NCBI RefSeq assembly: GCF_000010345.1
Contig: NC_009663.1
Span: 930,001 to 994,000 of the forward strand
Length of the DNA stretch: 64,000 nt
Direction: 5' to 3'
DNA from: Sulfurovum sp. NBC37-1
GTDB taxonomy: Bacteria > Campylobacterota > Campylobacteria > Campylobacterales > Sulfurovaceae
Of this stretch, positions 1 through 8,761 are shown one piece after another; position 1 is the first letter of the stretch, and the number at the start of each line of letters is the position of its first letter. The notes under the pieces are model-generated. The model ran no database searches. It was not told where the DNA came from and saw only the letters and a list, made by a program, of their open reading frames with translations. The translations under genes were made by a program, and so were the position numbers.

Positions 1-84
1 GGGGCAGTTCAATTTGACACAGCCTGTGGTCGCAAAAAGAATCGCTACATGGATACAGCAGGTAAAAAGCATATGTTTATTCAT
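1..84 (-). CDS. Putative lipoprotein, N-terminal 28 codons (runs off the window)
   Basis: On the minus strand an ATG at 84-82 opens a frame that reads to the window edge. The peptide begins MNKHMLFTCC, continues with a hydrophobic stretch and reaches ATTGC at about residue 22, which looks like a type II (lipoprotein) signal with a lipobox Cys. It lies 25 nt downstream of the recO stop on the same strand. There is no Shine-Dalgarno sequence, but TATAAT lies 6 nt before the ATG (96-91), so the mRNA may be leaderless. The function cannot be told from 28 residues, and a chance frame is possible. Confidence 0.5.
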   Translation of the reverse strand, partial: MNKHMLFTCCIHVAILFATTGCVKLNCP

Positions 85-109
85 GCAGTCATTATACTTT
101 CATATACTT

Positions 110-697
110 TTAGAGGCCTTTCATGACGACATCAAAGAGATGGTCCACCTCATGGTCTTCGAGGAAGAGGGTTTTTTTTGTCCGGAAGAAGTCCATTATT
201 TTGTCTGTAGGCAGTGAAGGACTGTAGATGCAGGCAGGATGTGCCGGTTTCAGTGCCTGTATGAGAGCGATCTCCTCTGCGATAGGCTGTTCGCAGATAT
301 AGCAGTTCTTTTCGGGAGAGAGTCTCCCTTCATACTCAAGCAGTTCGATGTAGCTTTCACAGACGATACGTTTGGGATTCTGCTTCTCCCATTTTCTCGC
401 GGCACTCAACAGAAGGTCGTAGTAAAAACTGTCGATCTCTTCCGCCTCTTTGAGATGCGGTTCGAAGAGCCTGATAAAATTGTGCCACATCAGCAGTCTG
501 TTTTTGTCGAAGAGCCAGGGAAAACCGATGTGCGAGAGTGAACGCAGACGTGGTAAGAAGCGGCCGTCTTCCCCCTCGACTTCGAAATCAACAAGGTTTC
601 CAAGCTGCAAAATGGAGTGTCTTGCCCCGAAAAAACGGTAATAGGTCCTGACATTCTGTGCAGTGAGGACCATGGCAATGGAATCCTCATTCTTCAC
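110..697 (-). CDS. recO: DNA repair/recombination protein RecO, short campylobacterote type
   Basis: RecO helps load RecA on SSB-coated single-stranded DNA. The 195-residue product has the length of the short epsilonproteobacterial RecO proteins. It has an OB-fold-like N-terminus (VLTAQNVRTYYRFFG) and a zinc-finger-like CYICEQ pair near residue 133. I assign it on overall resemblance, not on one diagnostic motif. The listed start is GTG at 697. The family N-terminus seems to reach further up (KGFILSVRKVKNED), and no ATG, GTG or TTG exists in frame there. An ATC at 727-725, preceded at 6 nt by AGAGG, is a possible non-canonical start. Confidence 0.62.
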   Translation of the reverse strand: MKNEDSIAMVLTAQNVRTYYRFFGARHSILQLGNLVDFEVEGEDGRFLPRLRSLSHIGFPWLFDKNRLLMWHNFIRLFEPHLKEAEEIDSFYYDLLLSAARKWEKQNPKRIVCESYIELLEYEGRLSPEKNCYICEQPIAEEIALIQALKPAHPACIYSPSLPTDKIMDFFRTKKTLFLEDHEVDHLFDVVMKGL

Positions 698-727
698 TTT
701 GCGAACACTCAGTATGAAACCTTTGAT

Positions 728-908
728 CTGATACCTCTGTTTTTTTCTTTTATTATAGTAAAAATCAAGTTAATGCAAACCCCTGTGTGAAGGGAGAAAG
801 CTAGCTTTTAATTTAAATCTAACGTATATTTAAGTATAATCATCACCATTTTGAACGCTTATAGTTGCGCTGTGAGCCGTTCTACTACACTATTTTTAAG
901 GTTGACAT
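728..908. promoter_or_regulatory. Divergent recO/gltB intergenic region with gltB promoter
   Basis: This gap separates the minus-strand recO from the plus-strand gltB. TATAAT at 835-840 is a good -10 candidate for gltB, with the ATG at 909 preceded by AAGGTTGACAT as ribosome site. A perfect 12-bp palindrome, AAAGCTAGCTTT (797-808), lies about 27 nt upstream of the -10 and could bind a dimeric regulator; that is inference only. Confidence 0.4.
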
Positions 909-3900
909 ATGAGAGATTTATTTACCTCCTTCAAGGACAATTGTGGATTCGGACTTCTCTGCTCCATCGACAATACGCCTACCCATCAAAACTTGGAAGA
1001 TGCCGTTACATCGTTGTCGCGTATGATGCACAGAGGTGCGATTGCAGCAGATGGTAAAACAGGTGATGGTTCGGGACTTCTTCTCTCTCTGCCAAGATCG
1101 TTCTTCGAGCATGTGGCTGCCAAAGACGGTATAGATCTGCCTGAGCAGTATGCCGTTGCCATGGTCTTTTCCCGTAACGAATCTGACTTCGATGTGATCG
1201 AGAAGATCTGTGCCAACAATGACCTCAAAGTGATCTATACTCGTACTGTACCTGTTGATACCAATGCACTGGGCGAGCAGGCACTTGTTACTCTTCCGGC
1301 GATTAAGCAGGTCTTTGTAGTGCCCAGAAGCGTGGTCGCAACAGAACGTTTTGAAGCGTTGATCTATCTTTCACGCAAAGGGATAGAGCATGCGCTCAAA
1401 GATGACAGGGACTTTTACATTCCTTCCTTCTCGACCAAGGTGGTTTCGTATAAAGGCCTTGTCATGCCTACGCACATCAAAGAGTTCTACAAAGACCTTG
1501 CCGACGAGCATTTCAAAATCTCTTTCTGTCTTTTCCACCAGCGTTTCTCTACCAATACACTGCCCGAGTGGAGACTGGCGCAACCGTTCCGTATGATCGC
1601 CCACAATGGTGAGATCAACTCCGTAACTGCCAACCGTTTCAATGTCAAAGCCAAAATGGCGGCAGTGAAGTCTGATGTCTTTACGGATGAAGAGATGGCA
1701 CGTTTGACAGATGTGATCCAGGACGGTATGAGCGACTCGGCAAGTCTGGACAATTTCATGGAATTCCTCAGGGTCAACGGTGTGGACTTCTTCAAGGCGG
1801 CACGTTCTCTCATTCCTGCACCGTGGCACAATGCGCCGTTGATGGATACAGACCTCAAAGGTTTTTACGAATATGCCAGTACCTGTTTCGAACCTTGGGA
1901 CGGACCGGCGGCAGTCAGTATGACCGACGGACGTTATATCGGCTGTGTACTTGACAGGAATGGACTCAGGCCTGCAAAATATGTTATCACCACAGACAAC
2001 AGACTTTTGATCTCATCGGAGTATGGTGTACTTCAGCTGCCTGAAGAGATGATCGCCCAGCGCGGCCGACTGCAGTCGGGCGAGATGATGGGTGTTGACC
2101 TCAAGTATGGAAAGGTCCTGACTACTACCGATATAGACAACTACCTCAAATCGATGTTCCCGTACAACAAGTGGATGGGCAAGAATATGAGTTATCTTCA
2201 GGAACATGTTCCCAATACACATGTGGAAGAGGTATCGACCGACCATACAGTGATGGAAGCCAAGCAGCGTTACTTCAACTATACGCTTGAGCTGATGAGA
2301 GAGGTCATCAAACCGATGATGACTGAAGGAAAAGAGACGACAGGTGCCATGGGCGACGATACACCTATCGCTGCCTTCTCTACCCAGCAGAGAAACTTCA
2401 CCGATTTCTTCAAACAGAAGTTCGCACAGGTGACCAACCCTCCGATTGACCCGATCAGGGAGAAAAGTGTGACCAGTCTGAATACCGGTTTCGGTGAGAT
2501 CAGAAATGTGCTTTCTGACGATGCGGAACATGCAAAACGTCTCAAGACCGTACTACCCATCATGTCGGCGGAAAAATTCGCGGTTCTCAAAGAGTTCGGT
2601 ACCGAAGGAAATGAGAAATATGACGTTGCCTATAAAATGGCGAGCTACAGTACGACCTATACGCACGACCTCAAAGAGAGCCTGAACGCATTGGTGGAAA
2701 AGATCGTTGCCGATGTCCGCGACAGGGGTATTCGAACAATAGTGCTTGATGACAGGGACCTCTCGGAAGAGACCAAGGTCCTGCCTATGCTGATGGTTGT
2801 AGGACGTCTCAATACTGTCCTGCTTGAAGAAAAACTCAGACACCTGAGCAGCATCGTTGCGGTCACTGGTGAAGTGTTCGATCCGCATTCGGCAGCCTGT
2901 ATGATCGGTTACGGCGTAGCGGCGATCTATCCGTACCTGCTGTACTATACCGTAGAGCAGCTGGCGGATGAAGATACTGATATGACGATCACACTCAAGC
3001 GCATCAGACGTGCCATGGGCGGAGGTTTGCTCAAGATCATGTCCAAAATGGGTATCTCGACCGTCTCTTCCTACCGTAACTCCAAGCTCTTCGATACGAT
3101 CGGTCTTGGTGACGAGATAGTATCGGAGTGTTTTAGCGGTACGCACGGACTGCTTAAAGGACTGGGGTATGAAGATATCGACGCCAGACTCAACAGTAAC
3201 CATGAACGCGCATTTACGGATGCCTTCAAAGGCAAAAGAAAAGCGCTCTATAAAGGCGGGTACTACAAGTATAAAAAAGGTGAAGAGTTCCATGACTTCT
3301 CCAGACCGACCATTGCTGCTATCCAGCAGTGTGCACTGAGCGGAAGCAAAGAGGATTACAAAAAGCTCGAAGAGCTGGTAGACAGAAGGGACAAGAAGTT
3401 CATCAGGGACTTCTTTGAGCTTAACTCGCCAAGAGAGCCCATCAGTATTGACGAGGTAGAACCTGCTTCCGAGATCCTCAAGCGTTTCTCTTCTGCGGCA
3501 ATGTCTATGGGGTCTATCTCTCCCGAAGCACATGAAGTGCTGGCAGAGGCGATGAATACCATCGGTGCGAAGTCCAACTCAGGGGAGGGTGGTGAAGACC
3601 CTGCACGTTACGGGACCATCAAGAATTCCAAGATCAAGCAGATCGCTTCAGGACGCTTCGGAGTAACACCGGAGTATCTGCGTTCGGCTGAAGAGCTGCA
3701 GATCAAAGTGGCACAGGGTGCAAAACCGGGTGAAGGCGGACAGCTTCCCGGAAGCAAGGTTTCTCCGCTTATTGCATCACTGAGATATACCAAGCCGGGT
3801 GTGACGCTGATTTCACCACCGCCTCACCACGATATCTACTCCATCGAGGATCTGGCCCAGCTCATTTTTGACCTCAAGCAGATCAATCCGAAAGCAAGGA

Positions 3901-5324
3901 TCGCGGTCAAGCTCGTATCGACTGCAGGTGTAGGAACGATCGCGGCGGGTGTAGCCAAAGCGTATGCGGACAAGATCATCATCTCCGGCGGGGACGGCGG
4001 AACGGGTGCGGCGCCTATCGGTTCCATCCGATTTGCGGGTAATCCGTGGGAGCTTGGACTCTATGAAGCGCACAATTCACTTAAAGCCAACAACCTCAGG
4101 GGCAATGTTACTGTCGAAACGGACGGAGGGCTCAAAACAGCGCTCGATGTCATTAAAGCAGCAATCTTCGGTGCTGAAGAGTATGCCTTTGGTACAGGTG
4201 CACTGGTTATCGTCGGATGTATCATGCTGCGTGTCTGTCACCTGAATACCTGTGGTGTAGGTGTTGCGACACAGAACCCTCACCTCAGAGAGCGTTTCAA
4301 AGGGAATGTACAGAAAGTGGTCAACTACTTTACGCTCCTTGCCGAAGAGGTACGTGAGATCCTTGCTTCTCTGGGTTACAGATCACTTGAGGAGATCGTC
4401 GGTAAAACAGAATTGCTCAAGATCATCGATGACGAGTATGCCAAGAAGTTCGATTTCGAACAGTTCCTGAAAAAAGTGGACGGTGTCGATACCTGTCAGG
4501 TGCCGTTCAATGAACCGTATGACAAGAACGAGTATGAAAAAGCGATCGTCGAAGAGCTGATGCCAACAATCGAAGATCCGTCCAAGCCGGTTGTCATCAA
4601 CAAAGAAGTCAGCAACCTGAACAGAAGTTTCGGTACAAGGATCTCCGGTGAGATCGCAGAGCGTCACGGCAACAAAGGGCTTCCTGACGATACTATCACG
4701 ATCAACCTTACAGGGGTCGTCGGGCAGTCTCTCGGTGCCTTCCTTTCCGAAGGTGTGACCATCAATGTCCAGGGGGCAGGAAACGATTATATCGGTAAGG
4801 GAATGAACGGCGGGCGCATTGTCATTACCTCTTCCAAATCGGGACCGAAGTTCGCACTGGGCGGGAACACCTGTCTTTACGGTGCGACTGGCGGTACACT
4901 CTATATCAGTGGACAGGTCGGTGAGCGTTTTGCCGTACGTAACTCCGGAGCGACCACTATCGTTGAAGGCACGGGAGACCATCCTTGTGAGTACATGACA
5001 GGCGGTACAGTTGTCATTCTCGGCAATACCGGAGTGAACTTCGGTGCGGGTATGACCGGCGGTAAAGCATTTGTCTATGATGAAGAGGGTACGTTCTACG
5101 AAAAGCTGAACCCTGAACTGGTAGAAGCACTGCGTATAGATACCGATGAGCTGGATTTTGAAATGTTTGGACTCAAAAGACTTCTGCAAGACTATATTGA
5201 AAAAACAGGCAGTGAGAAAGCACAGTATATCCTTGACAATGCCAGAGAGTGTGTACGTAAGTTCTGGCTTGTAGTACCGCGCGGTGCAAGACCGTCACTT
5301 GATGCCAACAAAAAAGGCGAGTAA
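909..5324 (+). CDS. gltB: Glutamate synthase large subunit (GOGAT alpha)
   Basis: Transfers the amide nitrogen of glutamine to 2-oxoglutarate, giving two glutamates. The 1471-residue length is usual for bacterial GltB. After an 11-residue propeptide the nucleophile Cys12 (NCGFGLL) starts the class II glutaminase domain (to about 420). A central linking domain follows, then the FMN/synthase barrel, where Cys1104, Cys1110 and Cys1115 (C-x5-C-x4-C) are the 3Fe-4S ligands. The C-terminal glycine-rich beta-helix is clear (repeated GxxGxxG between about 1250 and 1430). The small subunit gltD, which normally supplies electrons from NADPH, is not adjacent: the next gene is an IMPase-family protein, so GltD must be encoded elsewhere or another donor is used. 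Confidence 0.97.
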   Translation: MRDLFTSFKDNCGFGLLCSIDNTPTHQNLEDAVTSLSRMMHRGAIAADGKTGDGSGLLLSLPRSFFEHVAAKDGIDLPEQYAVAMVFSRNESDFDVIEKICANNDLKVIYTRTVPVDTNALGEQALVTLPAIKQVFVVPRSVVATERFEALIYLSRKGIEHALKDDRDFYIPSFSTKVVSYKGLVMPTHIKEFYKDLADEHFKISFCLFHQRFSTNTLPEWRLAQPFRMIAHNGEINSVTANRFNVKAKMAAVKSDVFTDEEMARLTDVIQDGMSDSASLDNFMEFLRVNGVDFFKAARSLIPAPWHNAPLMDTDLKGFYEYASTCFEPWDGPAAVSMTDGRYIGCVLDRNGLRPAKYVITTDNRLLISSEYGVLQLPEEMIAQRGRLQSGEMMGVDLKYGKVLTTTDIDNYLKSMFPYNKWMGKNMSYLQEHVPNTHVEEVSTDHTVMEAKQRYFNYTLELMREVIKPMMTEGKETTGAMGDDTPIAAFSTQQRNFTDFFKQKFAQVTNPPIDPIREKSVTSLNTGFGEIRNVLSDDAEHAKRLKTVLPIMSAEKFAVLKEFGTEGNEKYDVAYKMASYSTTYTHDLKESLNALVEKIVADVRDRGIRTIVLDDRDLSEETKVLPMLMVVGRLNTVLLEEKLRHLSSIVAVTGEVFDPHSAACMIGYGVAAIYPYLLYYTVEQLADEDTDMTITLKRIRRAMGGGLLKIMSKMGISTVSSYRNSKLFDTIGLGDEIVSECFSGTHGLLKGLGYEDIDARLNSNHERAFTDAFKGKRKALYKGGYYKYKKGEEFHDFSRPTIAAIQQCALSGSKEDYKKLEELVDRRDKKFIRDFFELNSPREPISIDEVEPASEILKRFSSAAMSMGSISPEAHEVLAEAMNTIGAKSNSGEGGEDPARYGTIKNSKIKQIASGRFGVTPEYLRSAEELQIKVAQGAKPGEGGQLPGSKVSPLIASLRYTKPGVTLISPPPHHDIYSIEDLAQLIFDLKQINPKARIAVKLVSTAGVGTIAAGVAKAYADKIIISGGDGGTGAAPIGSIRFAGNPWELGLYEAHNSLKANNLRGNVTVETDGGLKTALDVIKAAIFGAEEYAFGTGALVIVGCIMLRVCHLNTCGVGVATQNPHLRERFKGNVQKVVNYFTLLAEEVREILASLGYRSLEEIVGKTELLKIIDDEYAKKFDFEQFLKKVDGVDTCQVPFNEPYDKNEYEKAIVEELMPTIEDPSKPVVINKEVSNLNRSFGTRISGEIAERHGNKGLPDDTITINLTGVVGQSLGAFLSEGVTINVQGAGNDYIGKGMNGGRIVITSSKSGPKFALGGNTCLYGATGGTLYISGQVGERFAVRNSGATTIVEGTGDHPCEYMTGGTVVILGNTGVNFGAGMTGGKAFVYDEEGTFYEKLNPELVEALRIDTDELDFEMFGLKRLLQDYIEKTGSEKAQYILDNARECVRKFWLVVPRGARPSLDANKKGE

Positions 5325-5350
5325 AACACATTTTCATGATATGTTTTACT

Positions 5351-5372
5351 GTAGGGTGCGTACTCACGCACC
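5351..5372 (+). repeat. Short GTAGGGTG palindrome between gltB and IMPase gene
   Basis: Starts GTAGGGTGC; arms GGTGCGT (5355-5361) and ACGCACC (5366-5372) are perfect inverted repeats round an ACTC loop. The same head sequence and layout recur at 22845-22870 (minus) and 51361-51386. No T-tract follows, so it is a poor terminator and is better read as a small dispersed REP-like element. Confidence 0.6.
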
Positions 5373-5395
5373 GAACGGGTAGATAAAGGAACAAG

Positions 5396-6130
5396 ATGAA
5401 CCCATTTATCGAAGCATGCATCAAGGCTAACGAAGAGATCGCTTCGGCGCTTGAAAAGGGCTTTGATGCTTCCTGGTATGAAAAGACCGAAGTAGGTGCA
5501 GGTGGGGATGTCAGTTCAAAACTTGATCTCTTTGCGGAACAAATTTTTTTTAAATATCTTTCCCCTTTCGGGCATATCGAGTCTGAAGAGTCTGGGATCA
5601 TGGGAGAGGGTGATGTCAAGATTATCATCGATCCCATAGACGGCTCTTCCAATGCCCTTTCCCTTTTCCCCTATTACGGAACTTCTGTTGCCAGAGTGAA
5701 TGCAGCCGGTCTTCTCGATGCAGCGGTGGTCTGTAATCTTGCCAATGGTGATCTCTTTGTCAAATCAGGAAATGATGATGTATTGCAGGGACAACTTTTC
5801 AGTGCAGAATTTCACCCCCGTCATGTCTCTTCTGCTTCGGAGATAGGGCTTTTTGAAAAAGCCTATGCCCATCCCTTACTGGTTGCGGCACTGGATAAGC
5901 TGGGGTTTAAATTCAGGGCTCCGGGCGCCATAGCACTTTCACTGGCCTATGCACATACAGTCGAATACGTCCTTTTTGTCGGACCGTTCCGTATTTATGA
6001 TTTTGCGGCGGGACTGGCACTTTGTGAAGGCCTTGAAGTGATTGTTGAGGCGGATTATGTTATAGTATCGAAACAAAAAAACGTCGCAGACAAGATAGAA
6101 AAACTGGTCAAAGACCTGAGAGAGGAATAA
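5396..6130 (+). CDS. Inositol-monophosphatase-family phosphatase
   Basis: Mg-dependent sugar/nucleotide phosphomonoesterase of the IMPase/FBPase/CysQ superfamily. The metal-binding motif DPIDGSSN lies at about residues 79-86, preceded by ESEESG near 61-66 (the usual acidic pair) and followed by a C-terminal YDFAAGLAL block where the family carries its third Asp. At 244 residues it is close to family size. The substrate cannot be read: inositol phosphate, fructose bisphosphate and PAP are all possible. It is co-directional with gltB and sits 4 nt before accD, so it is probably co-transcribed with accD. AAGGA precedes the ATG. Confidence 0.85.
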   Translation: MNPFIEACIKANEEIASALEKGFDASWYEKTEVGAGGDVSSKLDLFAEQIFFKYLSPFGHIESEESGIMGEGDVKIIIDPIDGSSNALSLFPYYGTSVARVNAAGLLDAAVVCNLANGDLFVKSGNDDVLQGQLFSAEFHPRHVSSASEIGLFEKAYAHPLLVAALDKLGFKFRAPGAIALSLAYAHTVEYVLFVGPFRIYDFAAGLALCEGLEVIVEADYVIVSKQKNVADKIEKLVKDLREE

Positions 6131-6134
6131 TAGC

Positions 6135-7031
6135 ATGTTCAGTAACCTGTTTAAAAAAGATGAAGTAAAGAATGAAAGACCTAATCAGTGGATAAAGTGC
6201 CCAAAATGTAACTCGTTGATGTATTACAAAGAGGTTGAAGCCATACAGAATGTCTGCCCGAAATGTAACCACCATTTCCGTATCAGTGCGGACAAAAGGG
6301 TTTCGTTCATCGCCGATGAAGGAAGTTTTACAGAACATGATGCCAATCTCGCTCCAATTGATCCGTTGAAATTTTCCGACAAAAAATCATATAAAAAACG
6401 TATCGAAGAAGCGAAAGCGAAAACAGGAAAAACTTCATCGGTGGTAAGTGGAAGTTGTAAAATAGACAGCCAGGATGTGGAACTGGTCGTATTTGACTTT
6501 GCTTTCATGGGAGGAAGTCTCGGTTCGGTTGAAGGTGAGAAGATCGTCCGTGCTGTTGACAGAGCTATCGAAAAAGGATGTGGTGTGATCATCGTGAGTG
6601 CTTCAGGCGGTGCCAGAATGCAGGAGAGTACCTATGCTTTGCTTCAGATGAGTAAAACTTCTGCAGCACTTAAGAGACTCAGCGACAAAGGCCTTCCTTT
6701 CATCTCTGTACTGACAGACCCCACTATGGGTGGAGTTTCGGCTTCATTTGCGATGCTGGGTGATATTATTATGGCAGAACCGGGCGCACTGATTGGGTTT
6801 GCCGGACAGAGGGTTATCAAGCAGACAGTTGGTGTCGACCTTCCCGAAGGTTTCCAGCGTTCGGAATTCCTGCTTGAGCATGGTCTCATCGACATGGTCG
6901 TAGACCGCGGGAATATGAAGCAGACACTCTCTGACCTGCTGAAACTCTTTTCAAAAGAGAACAGTCCGGCTAAGTTGAAAGCTATGGACAGCGGAGAACA
7001 TGCGGAAGTCGCAGCTGTAGAAGAAGAGTAG
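6135..7031 (+). CDS. accD: Acetyl-CoA carboxylase carboxyltransferase subunit beta
   Basis: With AccA it moves the carboxyl group from biotin-BCCP to acetyl-CoA, the first step of fatty acid synthesis. The N-terminal zinc ribbon is explicit: Cys22, Cys25, Cys41 and Cys44 (CPKC ... CPKC). The crotonase-like carboxyltransferase core follows, with SASGGARMQE near 155 and a GGVSASFAMLGD oxyanion-hole region near 200. Length 298 is usual. GAGAGGAATA precedes the ATG, and the gene starts 4 nt after the upstream phosphatase stop. Confidence 0.97.
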   Translation: MFSNLFKKDEVKNERPNQWIKCPKCNSLMYYKEVEAIQNVCPKCNHHFRISADKRVSFIADEGSFTEHDANLAPIDPLKFSDKKSYKKRIEEAKAKTGKTSSVVSGSCKIDSQDVELVVFDFAFMGGSLGSVEGEKIVRAVDRAIEKGCGVIIVSASGGARMQESTYALLQMSKTSAALKRLSDKGLPFISVLTDPTMGGVSASFAMLGDIIMAEPGALIGFAGQRVIKQTVGVDLPEGFQRSEFLLEHGLIDMVVDRGNMKQTLSDLLKLFSKENSPAKLKAMDSGEHAEVAAVEEE

Positions 7032-7034
7032 TCT

Positions 7035-7059
7035 GCAGGGTGGATCGCATCCACCCTGC
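7035..7059. terminator. Strong hairpin between convergent accD and cupin genes
   Basis: Perfect 11-bp arms GCAGGGTGGAT (7035-7045) and ATCCACCCTGC (7049-7059) with a CGC loop, starting three bases after the accD stop. There is no U-tract on either strand, so rho-independent termination is uncertain. The GGGTGGAT core resembles the dispersed GTAGGGTG palindromes, so this may be another copy used as a 3' stabiliser. Confidence 0.5.
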
Positions 7060-7067
7060 GTAGTGCA

Positions 7068-7409
7068 TCAGAGTTTTAATACCCCTTTGACACGTGCAAC
7101 ACTGTCCCCCTTGTGTAGACTTAAACGCACGACAGATTCAGCAAGAGCCTTGAGCTCATGCATGACATTCCCTTCTAATGCAATGACATCTCCCTCATTC
7201 AGGATCACTTTTCTCTCTCCCACCCCAAACTCGATGGAACCCCTGAGTGTCATGACAGTAATGGGAAATTTGGTCTTGTGCTCTTTCATGATCTGACCCT
7301 CTTTGAACGCTATGCGTATCTCCTTGCCGAAATCACTCTCAAGCATGGGTGTGATGACCACACTTTCCTCTGAAAATTTCAGATCGTTGTAAAATGAAGC
7401 TGTTTGCAT
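7068..7409 (-). CDS. Small cupin-domain protein
   Basis: A 113-residue single-domain cupin. The second half of the barrel is visible as LRGSIEFGVGERKVILNEGD followed by a His (VMHELKA), matching cupin motif 1/2 spacing; the usual first-motif HxH is replaced by KEHKTK. Such proteins bind a metal or small ligand, and no substrate can be named. AAAGGATAAAT before the ATG is a good ribosome site. It converges with accD. Confidence 0.7.
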   Translation of the reverse strand: MQTASFYNDLKFSEESVVITPMLESDFGKEIRIAFKEGQIMKEHKTKFPITVMTLRGSIEFGVGERKVILNEGDVIALEGNVMHELKALAESVVRLSLHKGDSVARVKGVLKL

Positions 7410-7472
7410 ATTTATCCTTTATTTTGGGAGATTATATCTATACCCTCTAACGTATATGTTGATATCTGTCAA

Positions 7473-8045
7473 TTATTTTTTATCGAAATGATAGATAGAA
7501 TTTTTCTTGTTCGGTTTCTGGTCCGTCCATCCCAGATAGGAAGATTTTAAGTGCTTTCCGCCATTCGAAAACTCAAGAATGATTTGATGGACATGGTCTT
7601 CATTTGAGTTGCAGAGTTTTGTTTTCATATTGCAGTTAAATATCACTTTTTCTTTGGTGGTCTTGTTCAGGTCGAGAATGAATTGTGGTTGGTTCATCTT
7701 CGTGCAATAGTGTGTTGCCAAAACCTGTGTACAGTCAATGTTGTCATCACAATGATACATGGTCACCATCTGTTTCTCTGTGTTTGGCAGCAGGTCTTCC
7801 TGCAGAGTTGAACCAAAACCGATAAATTTATAAGCCACTGCTGTTTTATCTGTACCTACCAAAGGCAATACATATTTGTTTTTATATGCCGTTGTATTTG
7901 TCTGTTTCTCTTTGGGTGAGAGCTTCCATTCTCCGTGAAGGGCGCTTTTAAGGTATTCAAAGACATCTCCTGCTTCCATGTCGGTGGCAGTAGCAGAGCT
8001 GGAAAGTACAGTGAGTAATGAGAGGCAGAGTAGGGTTTTTTTCAT
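7473..8045 (-). CDS. Exported protein of unknown function
   Basis: 190 residues with a clear Sec signal peptide (MKKTLLCLSLLTVLSSSATA, cleavage near residue 20). The mature part has Cys residues (CDDNIDC, HYC, NCNMKTKLC) that could form disulfides in the periplasm. I recognise no family. AAGGAACACCT precedes the ATG. It is transcribed divergently from the haem-binding gene at 8148. Confidence 0.65.
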   Translation of the reverse strand: MKKTLLCLSLLTVLSSSATATDMEAGDVFEYLKSALHGEWKLSPKEKQTNTTAYKNKYVLPLVGTDKTAVAYKFIGFGSTLQEDLLPNTEKQMVTMYHCDDNIDCTQVLATHYCTKMNQPQFILDLNKTTKEKVIFNCNMKTKLCNSNEDHVHQIILEFSNGGKHLKSSYLGWTDQKPNKKNSIYHFDKK

Positions 8046-8147
8046 AGGTGTTCCTTATTGTTAATAATTGTGCCATTATATCATATTGAAATACAAAAAT
8101 TATTTTATAAACCTTCGTTTAAGTAAGCAAGATGTATTATTTTTCCT

Positions 8148-8582
8148 ATGAAAAAATTATTAATACTACTAATACTTGTTTTCGTAGGAATACAATTTGT
8201 TCCTATGAATGTACCCGCTGATTTGCCTGTGAAAGAAGGAGATGCTTTAGAGGCTCCCGAAAATGTACAGGCAATACTTAAACGTTCTTGTTTTGACTGC
8301 CACTCAAGTCATACGACATTCCCGTGGTACAGCAGTATCGCTCCTGTTTCATGGTTCACAAAAAAGCATGTCAAAAAGGGAAGAGAAAAGATGAACTTCT
8401 CTACTTGGAATTCGTATGACGATGAAAAAAAGCTCAAGTATCTTGAGAAGATACCAAAAGCGATCCAGGACAAGATGCCGATGAAAAGCTATCTGATCAT
8501 GCATAAAGAGGCAAAACTCAGTGATGCCGAGAAAGAAGCTTTAAAAGCGTGGACAACAGAAGCTGCCTTTGATCTTGAGTAG
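8148..8582 (+). CDS. Haem-binding (Haem_bd-type) periplasmic protein
   Basis: 144 residues: an N-terminal hydrophobic signal or anchor (residues 4-20), then one c-type haem motif C48-F-D-C51-H52. The following HTTFPWYSSIAPVSWF block and the later MNFSTW are typical of the small haem-binding family often annotated as cytochrome-like and found near respiratory genes. It is probably attached to the membrane facing the periplasm. The ATG has no Shine-Dalgarno site, and TATTAT lies 7 nt upstream. Electron partners cannot be told. Confidence 0.8.
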   Translation: MKKLLILLILVFVGIQFVPMNVPADLPVKEGDALEAPENVQAILKRSCFDCHSSHTTFPWYSSIAPVSWFTKKHVKKGREKMNFSTWNSYDDEKKLKYLEKIPKAIQDKMPMKSYLIMHKEAKLSDAEKEALKAWTTEAAFDLE

Positions 8583-8634
8583 TATACCTACTGCTTCGAT
8601 CCAACGGTTGCAATAACCGTACTCCAAAAAACAA

Positions 8635-8658
8635 TACCGGCAAGCTTTTCTGCCGGTA
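8635..8658 (-). terminator. Intrinsic terminator for hrpB (possibly bidirectional)
   Basis: Perfect 8-bp arms TACCGGCA (8635-8642) and TGCCGGTA (8651-8658). Read on the minus strand the hairpin is followed by TTGTTTTTT, a good U-tract, about 100 nt after the hrpB stop. It also lies 53 nt after the convergent haem-protein gene. Confidence 0.65.
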
Positions 8659-8761
8659 AAGGTTCTCTCCCAAAATTCAGAATGGTAAAATATATCCCGC
8701 CAATTTTTAAAATCTCTACAGTGTGATCTGATTTATATAGTGGTGTATCATAATCTGATAC

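Noticed and set aside
14-217. Plus-strand open frame at the left edge
   Set aside because: It is antisense to recO and to the lipoprotein start, without a ribosome site or family match.
2553-3533. Long open frame antisense to gltB (326 codons)
   Set aside because: It lies wholly inside gltB, whose family match is unbroken; codon bias of the sense strand leaves antisense frames open. No ribosome site or family resemblance.
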